Shown: one piece after another, positions 1 to 9,493 of the stretch
Position numbering within the stretch: position 1 is the stretch's first letter
Layout: the number at the start of each line of letters is the position of its first letter
Source: Paenibacillus_L residui
Lineage (GTDB): Bacteria > Bacillota > Bacilli > Paenibacillales > NBRC-103111
Assembly (NCBI RefSeq): GCF_042677205.1
Contig: NZ_JBHTIU010000039.1
Span: 1 to 64,000 of the forward strand
Direction: 5' to 3'
Length of the DNA: 64,000 bases
Translations under genes and position numbers: made by a program
The notes under the pieces: model-generated
The model's input: the letters and a program-made list of their open reading frames with translations, nothing else
Database searches by the model: none
What the model was told of the DNA's origin: nothing

Positions 1-1978
1 TCGGCAGCCGCGGGCCCATGTCGGCGCCGGCGGGCAGCAGCCGGTCGGTGGCGGGCAGAGACGGCAGCGCTCGGCCCCCCGGCAGCAGTCGGGCCGCCGC
101 TATCCAGCGCGAAGCTTCGGCGGCCTGCAGCGGATCGTCCAATCGGGCTTCATACGAGGTGAATAAGCCCTTGGTGCCGAAATATTCCGCGGCGGCCCGA
201 GCCGGATGGCCCCACGGAATATCGGCAAAATAGGTGATCCGCTGGTTGGCCGCCAACAGCTCAAGCTGTAGCGCATCGACCGGGAGCTTGCGCGGAGTCG
301 TCCCTTCGGCCAGGCACAGATCGCCGGCCACGCCCGCCGCGAATCCGAGCTGCATCCAGCAGGGCTCCATACGGATCGTGCCGAACCCCATATGTGTAGC
401 CGAGACCGCTACCGGAACGAGCAGGCCGTCCACCCGCTTCGGCACAATGACTCCGTAAGGGATCTGGTACACCTTCGTCAGCCAGCCGAGTCCGAGGAAC
501 CCCTCAAGCGCCCGATCCCGTCCGGCGGCCTCCCGCTTGCGGGTCGCATGGGAATCAATCGGATAATCGCCGATCGCAATGCTCTCCGGATGCACCGGGG
601 CCCGCTCCAAACCGGGAGCGACCCGGGCATCGTTCTCGGTGAAGGTGTACTCCCCTTCTATCCGGCGCGCTTCGCGGACATAGATTTGCGGCGGAAAATG
701 CCCATGCTCCGCAAATTCGTCTCCGGCATACCCCCAGGTCAACGCTTCTTCCCGGAACTCCGCCGGCAGTGCTTCATCGTTCTGCAGGAACCATAGCAGC
801 CCCTGAATATAATCCCGCTGGCGCTGGACGAAAGCGGCACGCACTGCTGCATCCCCGTCCGCATACTCCTGATTTTCCTCCGGCAAGTCGGTCGAACACA
901 TGCAATAATGATGATTATTGCAGTCGGTCTTGCCGTTCGGAACCGGGAGCATGTTCATGACGTCGCGGATGGAGCGTACCCGTCCGACGGCTACGTCCCC
1001 GGCCAAGCTCGCATAATCCTCCCGGCAGTAGCTTTCCGGTTTGCGGAACGGAATCCGGATCTCCGGCCTCTGCGTCAGACACAGACGGAAGTTGTACGCT
1101 TGGATCCGTTCGTCTCCTTCTCCCGTGCTTCCGGGGAACACTTCCTTGCTGGCCGCAAAATCCATGTACAGCTTGCCTGCATATTCCTCGTTCCACTCGT
1201 CGCGGCTCTCCCGCCCCGAATGCCAAGGCACACCCGCCATTGCGGCCAGATCCCCTTCATAGGTAGCGTCAATAAACATGCCGGCCCGCACGGTCTTCCT
1301 TGCCGTTCTATCCAGGGATTCGGCCATGTCGGCAACGAAATGTCCGCCGCTGCCTTCATCCGCCCTCCGCCGCAACAGAACGCCCGTCAGCTTTACGGCA
1401 GAGGCTGCCGTTGATGCCTGTTCCGCCCTGTTTATCGTACCCGGCTCCGCTTCATTCGCTTCCAGTGTTTCCGGCTCCATATCCGGCTTTGGCTCCTTGG
1501 CTTTCTGCTTCACTGCATCAGATTCCGCCGAACAAGACTCCACGACACCCGCTTCCGCGGCTGCCTGTTCCTCAGCTTCCCATTCTACGGCTTCCAATTC
1601 CCACTGCATGATAATTTCCAGAAGCGGCTCCTGTTCCACCATCTCCGTCAGCACCCGATGCGCTACCGACGGCTCGAAGAACAGCCCCTGATTGCAGGCC
1701 TTTGCCTGCTCCGAATCCTCTCCGTACGTATCGGCGTAATACCGGTAAACCTTACCGGCAAATTCACGGAAAACCGCGCCGGATGCCTCCAGCGACAGAA
1801 TATCTGTGCGCCCCAGCCCGCTCGTCATCAGCCCGCCGAAGTGGCCGGTCGGCTCCGCAAGCAGTGTCCGGCGGCCCCTTCGTGCGGCGCCAAGGGCGGC
1901 TCCGATTCCTCCGGGGGTTGCACCGTATACGAACACATCGACTTTGTACCGTGCGTCTTCTTCCTTTTGAATTCTCAT
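1..1978 (-). CDS. FAD-dependent oxidoreductase (FAD_oxidored family), 3' end outside window
   Basis: Open for 659 codons with no stop before the window edge, so the C-terminus is missing. A Rossmann FAD motif GATPGG lies at residues 19-24, followed by GHFGGLMTSGLGRTD and by FIDATYEGD near 235-243, both shared with the paralogue immediately upstream. It is therefore a flavoprotein of the FAD_oxidored family; the substrate is unknown. Relative to the paralogue it carries an extra acidic, Ala/Glu/Pro-rich stretch at about residues 133-195. The ATG at 1978 is the only reasonable start: an in-frame TGA lies three codons upstream, and the ATG overlaps the stop of a short upstream frame as ATGA. It is the last visible gene of the minus-strand sugar-transport locus. 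Confidence 0.85.
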   Translation of the reverse strand, partial: MRIQKEEDARYKVDVFVYGATPGGIGAALGAARRGRRTLLAEPTGHFGGLMTSGLGRTDILSLEASGAVFREFAGKVYRYYADTYGEDSEQAKACNQGLFFEPSVAHRVLTEMVEQEPLLEIIMQWELEAVEWEAEEQAAAEAGVVESCSAESDAVKQKAKEPKPDMEPETLEANEAEPGTINRAEQASTAASAVKLTGVLLRRRADEGSGGHFVADMAESLDRTARKTVRAGMFIDATYEGDLAAMAGVPWHSGRESRDEWNEEYAGKLYMDFAASKEVFPGSTGEGDERIQAYNFRLCLTQRPEIRIPFRKPESYCREDYASLAGDVAVGRVRSIRDVMNMLPVPNGKTDCNNHHYCMCSTDLPEENQEYADGDAAVRAAFVQRQRDYIQGLLWFLQNDEALPAEFREEALTWGYAGDEFAEHGHFPPQIYVREARRIEGEYTFTENDARVAPGLERAPVHPESIAIGDYPIDSHATRKREAAGRDRALEGFLGLGWLTKVYQIPYGVIVPKRVDGLLVPVAVSATHMGFGTIRMEPCWMQLGFAAGVAGDLCLAEGTTPRKLPVDALQLELLAANQRITYFADIPWGHPARAAAEYFGTKGLFTSYEARLDDPLQAAEASRWIAAARLLPGGRALPSLPATDRLLPAGADMGPRLP

Positions 1979-2196
1979 GCGGACATCTCATCCATATCGA
2001 ATGGCTCCTCCTTGAGCATGGGATCGGTCATATCGACCATTGCTGTCCGTCTTGTCGCTTCCGGAAACCATACCCATATTGAGTTCAATTTTCTGCACCG
2101 GAGGCAACTACGGCCATACGAAGCTCTGTTCTCCTGTAAGAGCAAATCACGCCTATAACGAATCCGGTCCTGCCGCTCCAAAGCAATCACGTTCAT
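1975..2196 (-). CDS. possible 73-residue ORF between two oxidoreductase genes
   Basis: A 73-codon frame fills the 300-base gap between the two FAD oxidoreductase genes. Its TGA overlaps the ATG of the downstream gene (ATGA), which would permit translational coupling. An AAGGA lies only a few bases before its ATG, which is too close for a good ribosome site. The sequence is rich in Arg and Glu and resembles nothing I know. It may be an accidental frame, or a leader whose only role is coupling. Confidence 0.2.
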   Translation of the reverse strand: MNVIALERQDRIRYRRDLLLQENRASYGRSCLRCRKLNSIWVWFPEATRRTAMVDMTDPMLKEEPFDMDEMSA

Positions 2197-2287
2197 TTCC
2201 TTATACCGTTCTTGCATCGGACCGGTCTCTGCTACAACATATCCGCCTCGGATCAGAGCCCGATGGACTTTGCCGCTCCTATGAGCC

Positions 2288-3841
2288 TCAACCTTTCCAC
2301 TCCAGTATCTGTCCGTCACTAAGCAGATGCTCCCTAAGCATGGTGTAGTCCACTTCCTGCACGGCTTGATTGCGCGCCAGAGCCACTCCGGCGGCCGTTG
2401 CCGCAGACTGCCCGAGGACCATGAATACCGGCTCCATCCGGATGGAGCCGTAAGCGATATGCGAAGATGACAGGCAGACCGGCACCAGCAGGTTCTGGCA
2501 CTGTTCACCCTTCGGAATGATCGAGCGGTAGGAGATCGGGTAAGGCCCAGGGGGGCCGATTTCCACATTGCCTTCGTTAATGCAGCGGCCGTCTATTACT
2601 ATCCTCCGGCAATTATGCGAATCCATACCATAAGCCGCCAGCCCGACTGAGTCCTCCGCGACCGCCAAGTGCCGGCAATGATGCTCGGTCATGACAAAGT
2701 CCGAAACCATCCGACGCGCTTCCCGGACATAGAGCTGATGGGGCCAGTTCGCCGATCCGGGGAATTCGTCCGCAGGCAGCCCCCACTGCCGCACTTCACC
2801 GCGAATCCAAGCCGGCACCCGTTCGTCATTCGCCAGAAAATACAGCATCCCGAGATTATAATTAACGTGATCCTGGAAGAGGTGCTCCCTCTCGGAATAG
2901 CCGGCATCCGGCCAGGCGTAGTTGCCTCCGATATGATCGGTCGAAACGCCCCCGAAATTATTCAGGTCTGTTTTCCCGCGCTGCATCATGACATGCAACC
3001 GCATCGCATCCCAGACCCCGGCGTTAATATAGCGAAGCAGGAGCTCGAAGCGGTCAGGGTCATATCCCGGCGGCTCGGGGAACGGGATCCGGTTGCTTGC
3101 CACATTGGTCAAACAGATCCGGAAGTTGTACGCCTGTACACACGAATCGCCGTCACCCTGCCTGCCCGGCTCCAGATCCTGGACCCCGGCGATCAACCCG
3201 CTGTCCGGCTTGCCGGGAACAACGTACGGATCGACCCAGGCCTTGAAGTTATGATTCGGACTGCCGAAATGAATGCCGTTCAGCGTCTCCCGGTAGATCG
3301 AATTCGCCTCGCGTCCGACCGTATAGGACACGCCCGCCCGGGCCATTAAATCTCCCTCATAAGTGGCATCAATGAACATTCCCGCTTCGAAGGTGCTTCC
3401 GTCCTCCATGACTATCCGGACAATCCGGCCGTCACGCAATTCTGCCCGATCCAGTCGCTGTTCAAAATAGACGGGGATATCATAACGCTCCACCCAGTCC
3501 AGATAAATCCGCTCCGCCGCGGACGGCTCGAACATCCACCCCGAGCCGTCGGGCTCGGAGCTCCCGTAATGCCGGCCGATCTCCCGATAAAACTCGCGTG
3601 ATATTCCTCCGATCACAGCCTTATTCCCGAAATCGGTCCGCCCAAGTCCGCCGGATGTCAGACCTCCCAGATGCCGTCCGAATTCGACGAGGGCCGTTTT
3701 CATTCCCATCCGGGCCGCCTGTACGGCTGCCGCCACCCCAGCCGAGCTGCCGCCGTAGATGCAGACATCGGCTTTAACATGAATGGGCGGGGCCGGGTTC
3801 TTTTTTGCCCTATAATAATACAATCCGCTAAAATCCGTCAC
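2288..3841 (-). CDS. FAD-dependent oxidoreductase (FAD_oxidored family)
   Basis: Complete 517-residue flavoprotein. The FAD-binding Rossmann motif YGGSSAGVAAA starts near residue 29, followed by GRHLGGLTSGGLGRTDFG and FIDATYEGD, hallmarks of the FAD_oxidored family. No signal peptide is visible, so it should act in the cytoplasm. The start is GTG behind AGGAGTGGTAGGATT. It lies between two paralogues and downstream of a sugar ABC transporter and two-component system. An oxidoreductase acting on an imported carbohydrate or derivative is a reasonable inference, but the substrate is not shown. Confidence 0.9.
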   Translation of the reverse strand: MTDFSGLYYYRAKKNPAPPIHVKADVCIYGGSSAGVAAAVQAARMGMKTALVEFGRHLGGLTSGGLGRTDFGNKAVIGGISREFYREIGRHYGSSEPDGSGWMFEPSAAERIYLDWVERYDIPVYFEQRLDRAELRDGRIVRIVMEDGSTFEAGMFIDATYEGDLMARAGVSYTVGREANSIYRETLNGIHFGSPNHNFKAWVDPYVVPGKPDSGLIAGVQDLEPGRQGDGDSCVQAYNFRICLTNVASNRIPFPEPPGYDPDRFELLLRYINAGVWDAMRLHVMMQRGKTDLNNFGGVSTDHIGGNYAWPDAGYSEREHLFQDHVNYNLGMLYFLANDERVPAWIRGEVRQWGLPADEFPGSANWPHQLYVREARRMVSDFVMTEHHCRHLAVAEDSVGLAAYGMDSHNCRRIVIDGRCINEGNVEIGPPGPYPISYRSIIPKGEQCQNLLVPVCLSSSHIAYGSIRMEPVFMVLGQSAATAAGVALARNQAVQEVDYTMLREHLLSDGQILEWKG

Positions 3842-4230
3842 AATCCTACCACTCCTTTGTTCGATAGTTCCTTAGGATTCAACCCTCACCCCAATAGGCG
3901 GATCCGCTTAGAGCAAGGCTCCTCCTGAAGCGACGCTTGATGCTTGATGCTTGGCTTAAGCTATTCTATTTGAGGAGCCTCCATCTGATTCCTGATGACA
4001 GCTTTGGCATAAGCGAACCCTTTCCGTTTATGACGTAATAGATTTCCGTAACAAGCAGATAGCTATTCCGTTCGAACCCCTTTGCTCCGTTCTCCTCTTT
4101 GCCAAACATAAGGCTCACAGCGGTTCTGCCCCGCCAAACTGAGCGAAGGGGATAGTAGTCGAAGGCAGTTGGAGCGGCGATAGTTATCCCCGTTCCCAAA
4201 TTTCCTCCGTGCGTCTGTTTGCTCTACCCG
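3842..4230. other. intergenic region with a dispersed repeat fragment
   Basis: No convincing gene. A 77-codon minus-strand frame (3966-4199) has no good ribosome site and is probably accidental. At 4145-4166, read on the minus strand, is CCTTCGACTACTATCCCCTT, which differs by one base from a motif repeated in tandem near 30.3 kb. The gap therefore seems to hold a member of a dispersed repeat family. Confidence 0.5.
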
Positions 4231-5808
4231 CTAGACCGCGTGAATGGATGGCCACTTCAGCTCCACACCGGCCTGTACCAGAATCGACTGGTAATCCTCC
4301 AGCTTCTGCTTATCATTGCGCACTTCGCGCGGCTTGACTCCGTGCTCCACACAGTAGGCGGCCAAATAACCCGCCGCTTCGCCGATGTTCCATTCGACCG
4401 GATGCAGCCGATAGCAACCGTTTGTAATATGGGTCGTGCCAATGTTTTTGCATGCGGGCAGCAAATTGTTGACCCGGACCGGAATGAGCGAGCCTAGAGG
4501 AATTTGAAACGGCAGGCTCGGAATATCAATATACGTGCGCAGCCCCGTGCTCGGATGCAGATCGATCCCGTAGAAGCCGATGCCGACCGAATCCGGGTAA
4601 TCTTCAGCCGTTAATCCCGGTCTGCATGCGGGACTCAGATGCTGCTCCAGAATGGTCAATTCGGCCCGAATTCTTCTTGCCTCGCGGATGTACGGTCTCT
4701 TGGCCAACCCGTCCTCCGTGCCGACAGCATCCTTCCTAAGCCTCAGCCCCGGGTAACCGTATCGTCCGTCCGGACGCGGGGCCTCGGTTTGCATCCAATA
4801 CAGCAGGGACAAGCTCAACTGCTTGGCGTTCTCCAGATGCTTGATGCGTTCCTCCTCCGGAACATCGATGATGGAGCCGAGCCAATAATCGTTCTGCGGC
4901 CAGTTGACGATCGTCATATCGCTGGCAAAAGTCCCTTCCGCAAACAGGGAACGGTCAATGACTCTCCGGTATTGCCATAACGAGAACGACTTGCCGTCCG
5001 GGAAGAAGCTGTAACGGACCGGCTCCAGCGTATGCGGAACAAGTCCCATCCAGCTTAACTGTTTGTCTGGCCAGAAATCCGCCTGGTACTCCCTCCAGAA
5101 ATCATACTGGGCCGGTTTCGGAATGGTGAAATCCTCCCCCTCGAGATGATCGACCAGGAAGCAGTAAGTAAAGGCCTGCATATCCTGAGGATCGGCCTCT
5201 CCTTCCAAGGCATGCGGCTCGCCGGTCTGGCTGACGGATTCCGAGCCGGTTACATACTCGACTCCGGCCAAGGGGAGCACATCCCCCTCTTCCGTGGCAT
5301 CCAGAAAATACGGGGCGGTCAGCACGACCTCATCCCCCGTGTCCAGGCTTCGGACATGGACCGCTGCAACTTCGTCGCCCGATGTTTCCGCACGGACACA
5401 TTTATAACGAGTCAGTACGATTAGCGTCCCGCTATGAATGTAGGGAGCCAGCATGTCATTCAGGACAGCCAAGGCGGTACGGGGCTCATGGGCTACCCGG
5501 CGGCTTCCCGTGGCATTGCCCGGGTTCAAATAAAGAGCGGAGCGGGCTGCTGCCGTCAGCGGAAAATTGCGGCTGTAGTAATCGCGCACCCGATTCCGGA
5601 ATTGCCGATAGCTGGCGGTGCAACCGAACTGCTCGATCCACGTATGCTCATCCGGGGGAACCGCCTGACTTGTCAATTGACCTCCGATCCAGTCCGTTTC
5701 CTCGGTCATGAGCACCTTTTTGCCCATCTTGGCACAAGCCAAGGCAGCCGCGCATCCCCCCGTTCCACCTCCAATAATAACAACGTCTGCATGAAGCTGT
5801 TTCATCAC
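4231..5808 (-). CDS. FAD-dependent oxidoreductase (FAD_oxidored family)
   Basis: Complete 525-residue flavoprotein. The dinucleotide-binding motif VVIIGGGTGGCAAA lies at about residues 9-22, followed by DWIGGQLTSQ and FLDATEEGD. It is the most divergent of the three oxidoreductases here and belongs to the same FAD_oxidored superfamily. It starts with GTG at 5808, or ATG one codon later, behind AAAGGAG. It follows the binding-protein gene by about 180 bases, a gap that holds a hairpin with a T-tract. Transcription may therefore partly stop between transporter and enzyme genes. Confidence 0.9.
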   Translation of the reverse strand: MMKQLHADVVIIGGGTGGCAAALACAKMGKKVLMTEETDWIGGQLTSQAVPPDEHTWIEQFGCTASYRQFRNRVRDYYSRNFPLTAAARSALYLNPGNATGSRRVAHEPRTALAVLNDMLAPYIHSGTLIVLTRYKCVRAETSGDEVAAVHVRSLDTGDEVVLTAPYFLDATEEGDVLPLAGVEYVTGSESVSQTGEPHALEGEADPQDMQAFTYCFLVDHLEGEDFTIPKPAQYDFWREYQADFWPDKQLSWMGLVPHTLEPVRYSFFPDGKSFSLWQYRRVIDRSLFAEGTFASDMTIVNWPQNDYWLGSIIDVPEEERIKHLENAKQLSLSLLYWMQTEAPRPDGRYGYPGLRLRKDAVGTEDGLAKRPYIREARRIRAELTILEQHLSPACRPGLTAEDYPDSVGIGFYGIDLHPSTGLRTYIDIPSLPFQIPLGSLIPVRVNNLLPACKNIGTTHITNGCYRLHPVEWNIGEAAGYLAAYCVEHGVKPREVRNDKQKLEDYQSILVQAGVELKWPSIHAV

Positions 5809-5834
5809 CCGCCTGGCTCCTTTCCAATGTCGTA

Positions 5835-5871
5835 GAATAAAAGCTCGGACAGCCGGATGCGAAGCCCGAGC
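5835..5871 (-). terminator. hairpin with T-rich tail after the binding-protein gene
   Basis: On the minus strand GCTCGG and CCGAGC pair around a GC-rich loop and are followed by TTTTATT. It lies between the solute-binding protein gene and the downstream oxidoreductases. It could be an intra-operon terminator that keeps binding-protein mRNA in excess. Confidence 0.45.
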
Positions 5872-5986
5872 AGACGCAGGGGATTATTTATGGAATTTCG
5901 ATCTGCCGATGCTCCGAGGCCCGGCAAATGACAAAATCCCGCTCCTGCATACGTAACTGGCCAGCCCTCCTCCCATTGAAGCTAAT

Positions 5987-7531
5987 TCACTGAACGAGCC
6001 CAAGCTCCTTGGCCCGCTTTTCCGCCTGCTCGACAAACAGCTTATACTTGAATGAGCTCTCCAGCGTTTTTATGAAATCGGGGTACTCTTCAAGCGGCCG
6101 CTTGTTGTACAGAAACTTGGCCAGTTCTTCCTTGGCGTAACGGTCGGCGTCCGCCGCATTATAGCCTGCCGGAGGCAGCAGATTGCTGTCGATGCTCTGC
6201 AGCCGCGGCAGCTTGAGCGCATACTCGATGAACTTCTCCTCCGTCGGGAACTTCGTGGGCAAATACTCTTCGTTCGGACGCCCGGTCATTTGATAGTAGT
6301 GGAAGTAGTTGCCCTCTTTGGCCATCGCTTCCGTCAGCACGATTTTGCCATTCTCCACATTATAGTGGCGGCCTTCGATTCCATACATGACCAGACGATT
6401 GCCTTCCTTGCTCGAAATATAGTTCAGCAGCTCGAAAATTTTCTCCAGCTTGTCAGGCTGCTTCTCGAGTGTCTTCGGCAGAGCGAACAGGCGGGACGGC
6501 TTCTCGGCGTCGAATGCCGTATCATATTGGCCGTAAGGGCCTTCGGGCGGGCCCATCTGCACCCATTCTGCCTTGGGATTAATGGTTTTGTACTGCTCGA
6601 CGAATTCCACCTTGCCCATATCCGTCCACCCGGACCAGATGATGCCGGCTTTCCCCTGGAATGCCTGATCGCGCGCCATCGTTCCTTTATTGGTCATAAT
6701 TTGCGGATCCACCAAATTCTCGGAAATGAGACGCTTGATATAGGCAAGAGCTTCCTCCATTCCCGGATCATAGAAGGAATTGACCACCTTCCCGTCCTTC
6801 AGAAAGGTCGTTCCGGGACCGGCTGTTCCGAAGGCTCCGAAGATCGGGGCGAAGGTACCGAGTTCCGTTCCCGTAAATCCGTACGTATCCTTCTTGCCGT
6901 TGCCGTCGGGATCATTCTCTGTAAAAGCCTTCGCGACCTCATACAGATCCTCGAGATTCGTCGGCATCTCCAGCTTCAGGTGATCCAGCCAGTCCTGACG
7001 GATCCAGAAGGACGTAAACGCCACATCGGCAATTCTCGTAATGGCGTAGTATTTGCCGTTTACCATCCCTTTCTTCAGCAGGCTTTCGCCCATGAAGTCC
7101 TTGGCCGTCTGCAGCTTCGAATCGAGGTAAGGAGTCAGATCAAGCAGCAGGCCCTTCTGCGCAAAATCGTTAAGGGTAACCAGATCGAGATGCATAATAT
7201 CCGGATAATTCCCGGCTGCGGTCCGTACCTTGATTTGGTTCATATAATCGTTGAAGCCCTGGATCATCGTCATCTGCAAATCGATGTTCAGCTTCTCGTC
7301 GAGAGCTTTCTTAATGAAATCGTCCTGTGGAGCCGGCTTCCCGGAGCCTTCCATAGCAACCGTAATTTTCACCGGCTCCTTGTTTTCCGTCCTCGTCTCC
7401 TCCTTCTTGGGGGCTCCACTCGGTGACGAACCCGCGTTATTGCTTTCCTTGCCCGCAGAGCACCCCAATACCGCACCTGTCAGGAGAAGCATGCTTGCGG
7501 CAAGCGCTGCATAACGTTTCTTGGCAACCAT
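5987..7531 (-). CDS. extracellular sugar-binding lipoprotein of an ABC transporter (LipO/YtcQ-like)
   Basis: A 514-residue lipoprotein. A basic N-terminus and hydrophobic segment end in the lipobox VLGC, with the lipidated cysteine at residue 24, so it is anchored outside the membrane. A low-complexity Ser/Lys/Glu linker follows, then a family 1 solute-binding fold typical of the large LipO/YtcQ proteins of Paenibacillus. It captures an oligosaccharide or uronide and passes it to the two permeases just upstream in the operon. No ATPase is encoded nearby. This is usual for this class, which shares an MsmX-type ATPase. The ligand is unknown. Confidence 0.9.
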   Translation of the reverse strand: MVAKKRYAALAASMLLLTGAVLGCSAGKESNNAGSSPSGAPKKEETRTENKEPVKITVAMEGSGKPAPQDDFIKKALDEKLNIDLQMTMIQGFNDYMNQIKVRTAAGNYPDIMHLDLVTLNDFAQKGLLLDLTPYLDSKLQTAKDFMGESLLKKGMVNGKYYAITRIADVAFTSFWIRQDWLDHLKLEMPTNLEDLYEVAKAFTENDPDGNGKKDTYGFTGTELGTFAPIFGAFGTAGPGTTFLKDGKVVNSFYDPGMEEALAYIKRLISENLVDPQIMTNKGTMARDQAFQGKAGIIWSGWTDMGKVEFVEQYKTINPKAEWVQMGPPEGPYGQYDTAFDAEKPSRLFALPKTLEKQPDKLEKIFELLNYISSKEGNRLVMYGIEGRHYNVENGKIVLTEAMAKEGNYFHYYQMTGRPNEEYLPTKFPTEEKFIEYALKLPRLQSIDSNLLPPAGYNAADADRYAKEELAKFLYNKRPLEEYPDFIKTLESSFKYKLFVEQAEKRAKELGLVQ

Positions 7532-7563
7532 TATCCAACTCCCCTTTATCGTTCATTTGGAAT

Positions 7564-8424
7564 TTACCCTTTGATGGAACCAAGCAGCATGCCTTTAGTA
7601 AAATGCTTCTGCAAAAACGGATAAATGACGACAACCGGAACGACGGCGACCATTACCGCGGCCATCTGCATGGTCACGGTCGGAACCATGTTCTCGGGGC
7701 TCTCCATCTGCTCGACCGTTTGCATCAGCAATTCGCGGACAACGATCTGCAGCGGGAACAGGCTGCGGTCCGTAATATACATAATGGCGGCGAAAAACTG
7801 ATTCCAATGAGCAACCCCGTAGAACAACCCGATCGTGACCAGAGCAGGGGTGGACAGAGGAACCACAATGCGCAGCAGCAGACGTGCTTCCGAAGCTCCG
7901 TCCATACGTGCCGATTCGAAAATTTCCTCCGGAAGCTGCTCGAAGAAGCTTTTCATAATGAGAACATTGAAGCTGCTGATGGCCGAAGGGATAATCAGGG
8001 CCCATACCGTGTCCAGCAGTCCGGTGCTTTTGACAACCAGATAAGTGGGAATAATTCCGCCGCTGAACAGCATCGTGAAGACGACGAGAAATAGAAACAG
8101 ATTGCGGTGCGGAAGTGCTCTGCGGCTCAACGGGTAGGCGGTCAGCATGGTCAGCAGCAAATTGATGGCCGTTCCGACGGTGGTAACGAACAAGGTGATT
8201 TGGAAGGATCGGAGAATATCCGATGTGCCGAATATTTTGCGGTATGCCGCCAGGGTCAGCTCCGTCGGGACCAAGACATAACCGCCGTTCTTCAATACTT
8301 CCGCATACGGAGTCACGGAGACTGCGGCCACGTACAGAATCGGCAGAACCGCCGACAGGCCGACCAGGGTCAGCACGATATAGACGACCGTATTGAACAG
8401 TTTGTCTCCCCATCCTCTTACCAT
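7564..8424 (-). CDS. carbohydrate ABC transporter permease (MalG/YtcP-like)
   Basis: About 286 residues with six predicted membrane segments. The EAA-type loop for the ATPase contact is visible as ESARMDGASEARLLLRIVVP. I chose the ATG at 8424 (MVRGWGDKLFN), which overlaps the TAA of the preceding permease by seven bases and matches the usual N-terminus of YtcP-type proteins. The ATG at 8439 has no ribosome site. It pairs with the LplB-like permease to form the membrane channel of the sugar importer. Confidence 0.88.
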   Translation of the reverse strand: MVRGWGDKLFNTVVYIVLTLVGLSAVLPILYVAAVSVTPYAEVLKNGGYVLVPTELTLAAYRKIFGTSDILRSFQITLFVTTVGTAINLLLTMLTAYPLSRRALPHRNLFLFLVVFTMLFSGGIIPTYLVVKSTGLLDTVWALIIPSAISSFNVLIMKSFFEQLPEEIFESARMDGASEARLLLRIVVPLSTPALVTIGLFYGVAHWNQFFAAIMYITDRSLFPLQIVVRELLMQTVEQMESPENMVPTVTMQMAAVMVAVVPVVVIYPFLQKHFTKGMLLGSIKG

Positions 8425-9380
8425 ATTCCTTGCCCCCATCTCTTGGCCAATGCATTCGAGGCCAGAACCAGAAAGAATCCGATCGCCGCCTTGAACAGTC
8501 CGACGGCCGAAGCCAGGCTGAAATTAAGCTGCTCCAGCCCCGTGCGGAACACCCAAGTATCCAGAATGTCCGCCACAGAGTAGACATGAATGTTATAGAA
8601 AATATAGATTTGCTCGAAGCCGGCATCCAGAATATGTCCGAGTCTGAGTATGAGCAGCAGAATGATTACATGCCGGATTCCGGGGAGTGTGATGTGCCAG
8701 ATCATTCTCAAGCGGCTTGCCCCATCCACCCTTGCCGCCTCATACAGCGTCGGGTCAATGCCCGCGATGGCGGCCAAATAGATGATGGCGCCCCAGCCGA
8801 GGTTTTGCCAAATTTCACTGCCGACCAGCACGCTTCGGAACCATTCGGTCGAGGTCAGAAAAGGGATCGCTCTCCCTCCCGATTCCACCAGCCATCGATT
8901 CAGAATGCCTGTATCCTCCGACAGCAAAATAATAGCGATGCCGTAAATAATGATCCAGGACAAAAAATGCGGCATGTAGCTCAGTGTCTGGACCAGCGAT
9001 TTAAACCAATACACCCTGCATTCATTCAGCACAAGTGCGAGAAGAATGGGCGGAACCATGCCGAACAAGAGCTTGTAGATGCTGATCAGGAAGGTGTTGC
9101 GGAGCAGTTCGGCAAAATACGGCGATTCGTAAAACTGCAGGAAATGTTTGTACCACGGATCCGCCCAAGGACTGCTCACGATGCCTTCGAGAATGTTAAA
9201 ATCTTTGAAGGCGATGATGACCCCGTACATAGGAACGTACTTATAAACCAGGTAGTACAGCATGCCGGGCAGCAGCATGATATACAGCGCCTTGAATTTC
9301 CAGAGCAGCTTGATATAATTAGCGAGCCGCGCGGCGGGCGGCATTCGGGCCGAGCCAACAGGCACCATACGAGCCTTCAC
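8418..9380 (-). CDS. carbohydrate ABC transporter permease (LplB/YteP-like)
   Basis: A 320-residue inner-membrane permease with several hydrophobic segments and the loop EAARVDGASRLRMIWHITLP near the C-terminus, the ATPase-docking EAA motif. The hydrophobic start WKFKALYIMLLPGMLYYLVY and the following VPMYGVIIAFKDF are typical of LplB/YteP permeases. It starts at GTG 9380 behind AAGGAGG. It is the first transporter gene after the two-component genes and overlaps the next permease gene, which indicates translational coupling. Confidence 0.9.
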   Translation of the reverse strand: MKARMVPVGSARMPPAARLANYIKLLWKFKALYIMLLPGMLYYLVYKYVPMYGVIIAFKDFNILEGIVSSPWADPWYKHFLQFYESPYFAELLRNTFLISIYKLLFGMVPPILLALVLNECRVYWFKSLVQTLSYMPHFLSWIIIYGIAIILLSEDTGILNRWLVESGGRAIPFLTSTEWFRSVLVGSEIWQNLGWGAIIYLAAIAGIDPTLYEAARVDGASRLRMIWHITLPGIRHVIILLLILRLGHILDAGFEQIYIFYNIHVYSVADILDTWVFRTGLEQLNFSLASAVGLFKAAIGFFLVLASNALAKRWGQGIW

Positions 9381-9493
9381 CCCATCTTCCTCCTTCCTTT
9401 GCTAATCTGGATTCAGCATATCACGCGGCCCTGTTAGCGGATAATGAACGATTTTAACGGTTCGACTGCACATATTTGGTTTTTTGTAAGCCT

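Noticed and set aside
3966..4199. 77-codon minus-strand frame between two oxidoreductase genes
   Set aside because: No usable ribosome site and it contains a dispersed noncoding repeat motif.
6290..7426. 378-codon plus-strand frame opposite the binding-protein gene
   Set aside because: Antisense shadow of a clearly coding lipoprotein gene; its composition (many Arg, His, Ile and Leu) is that of a mirror frame.
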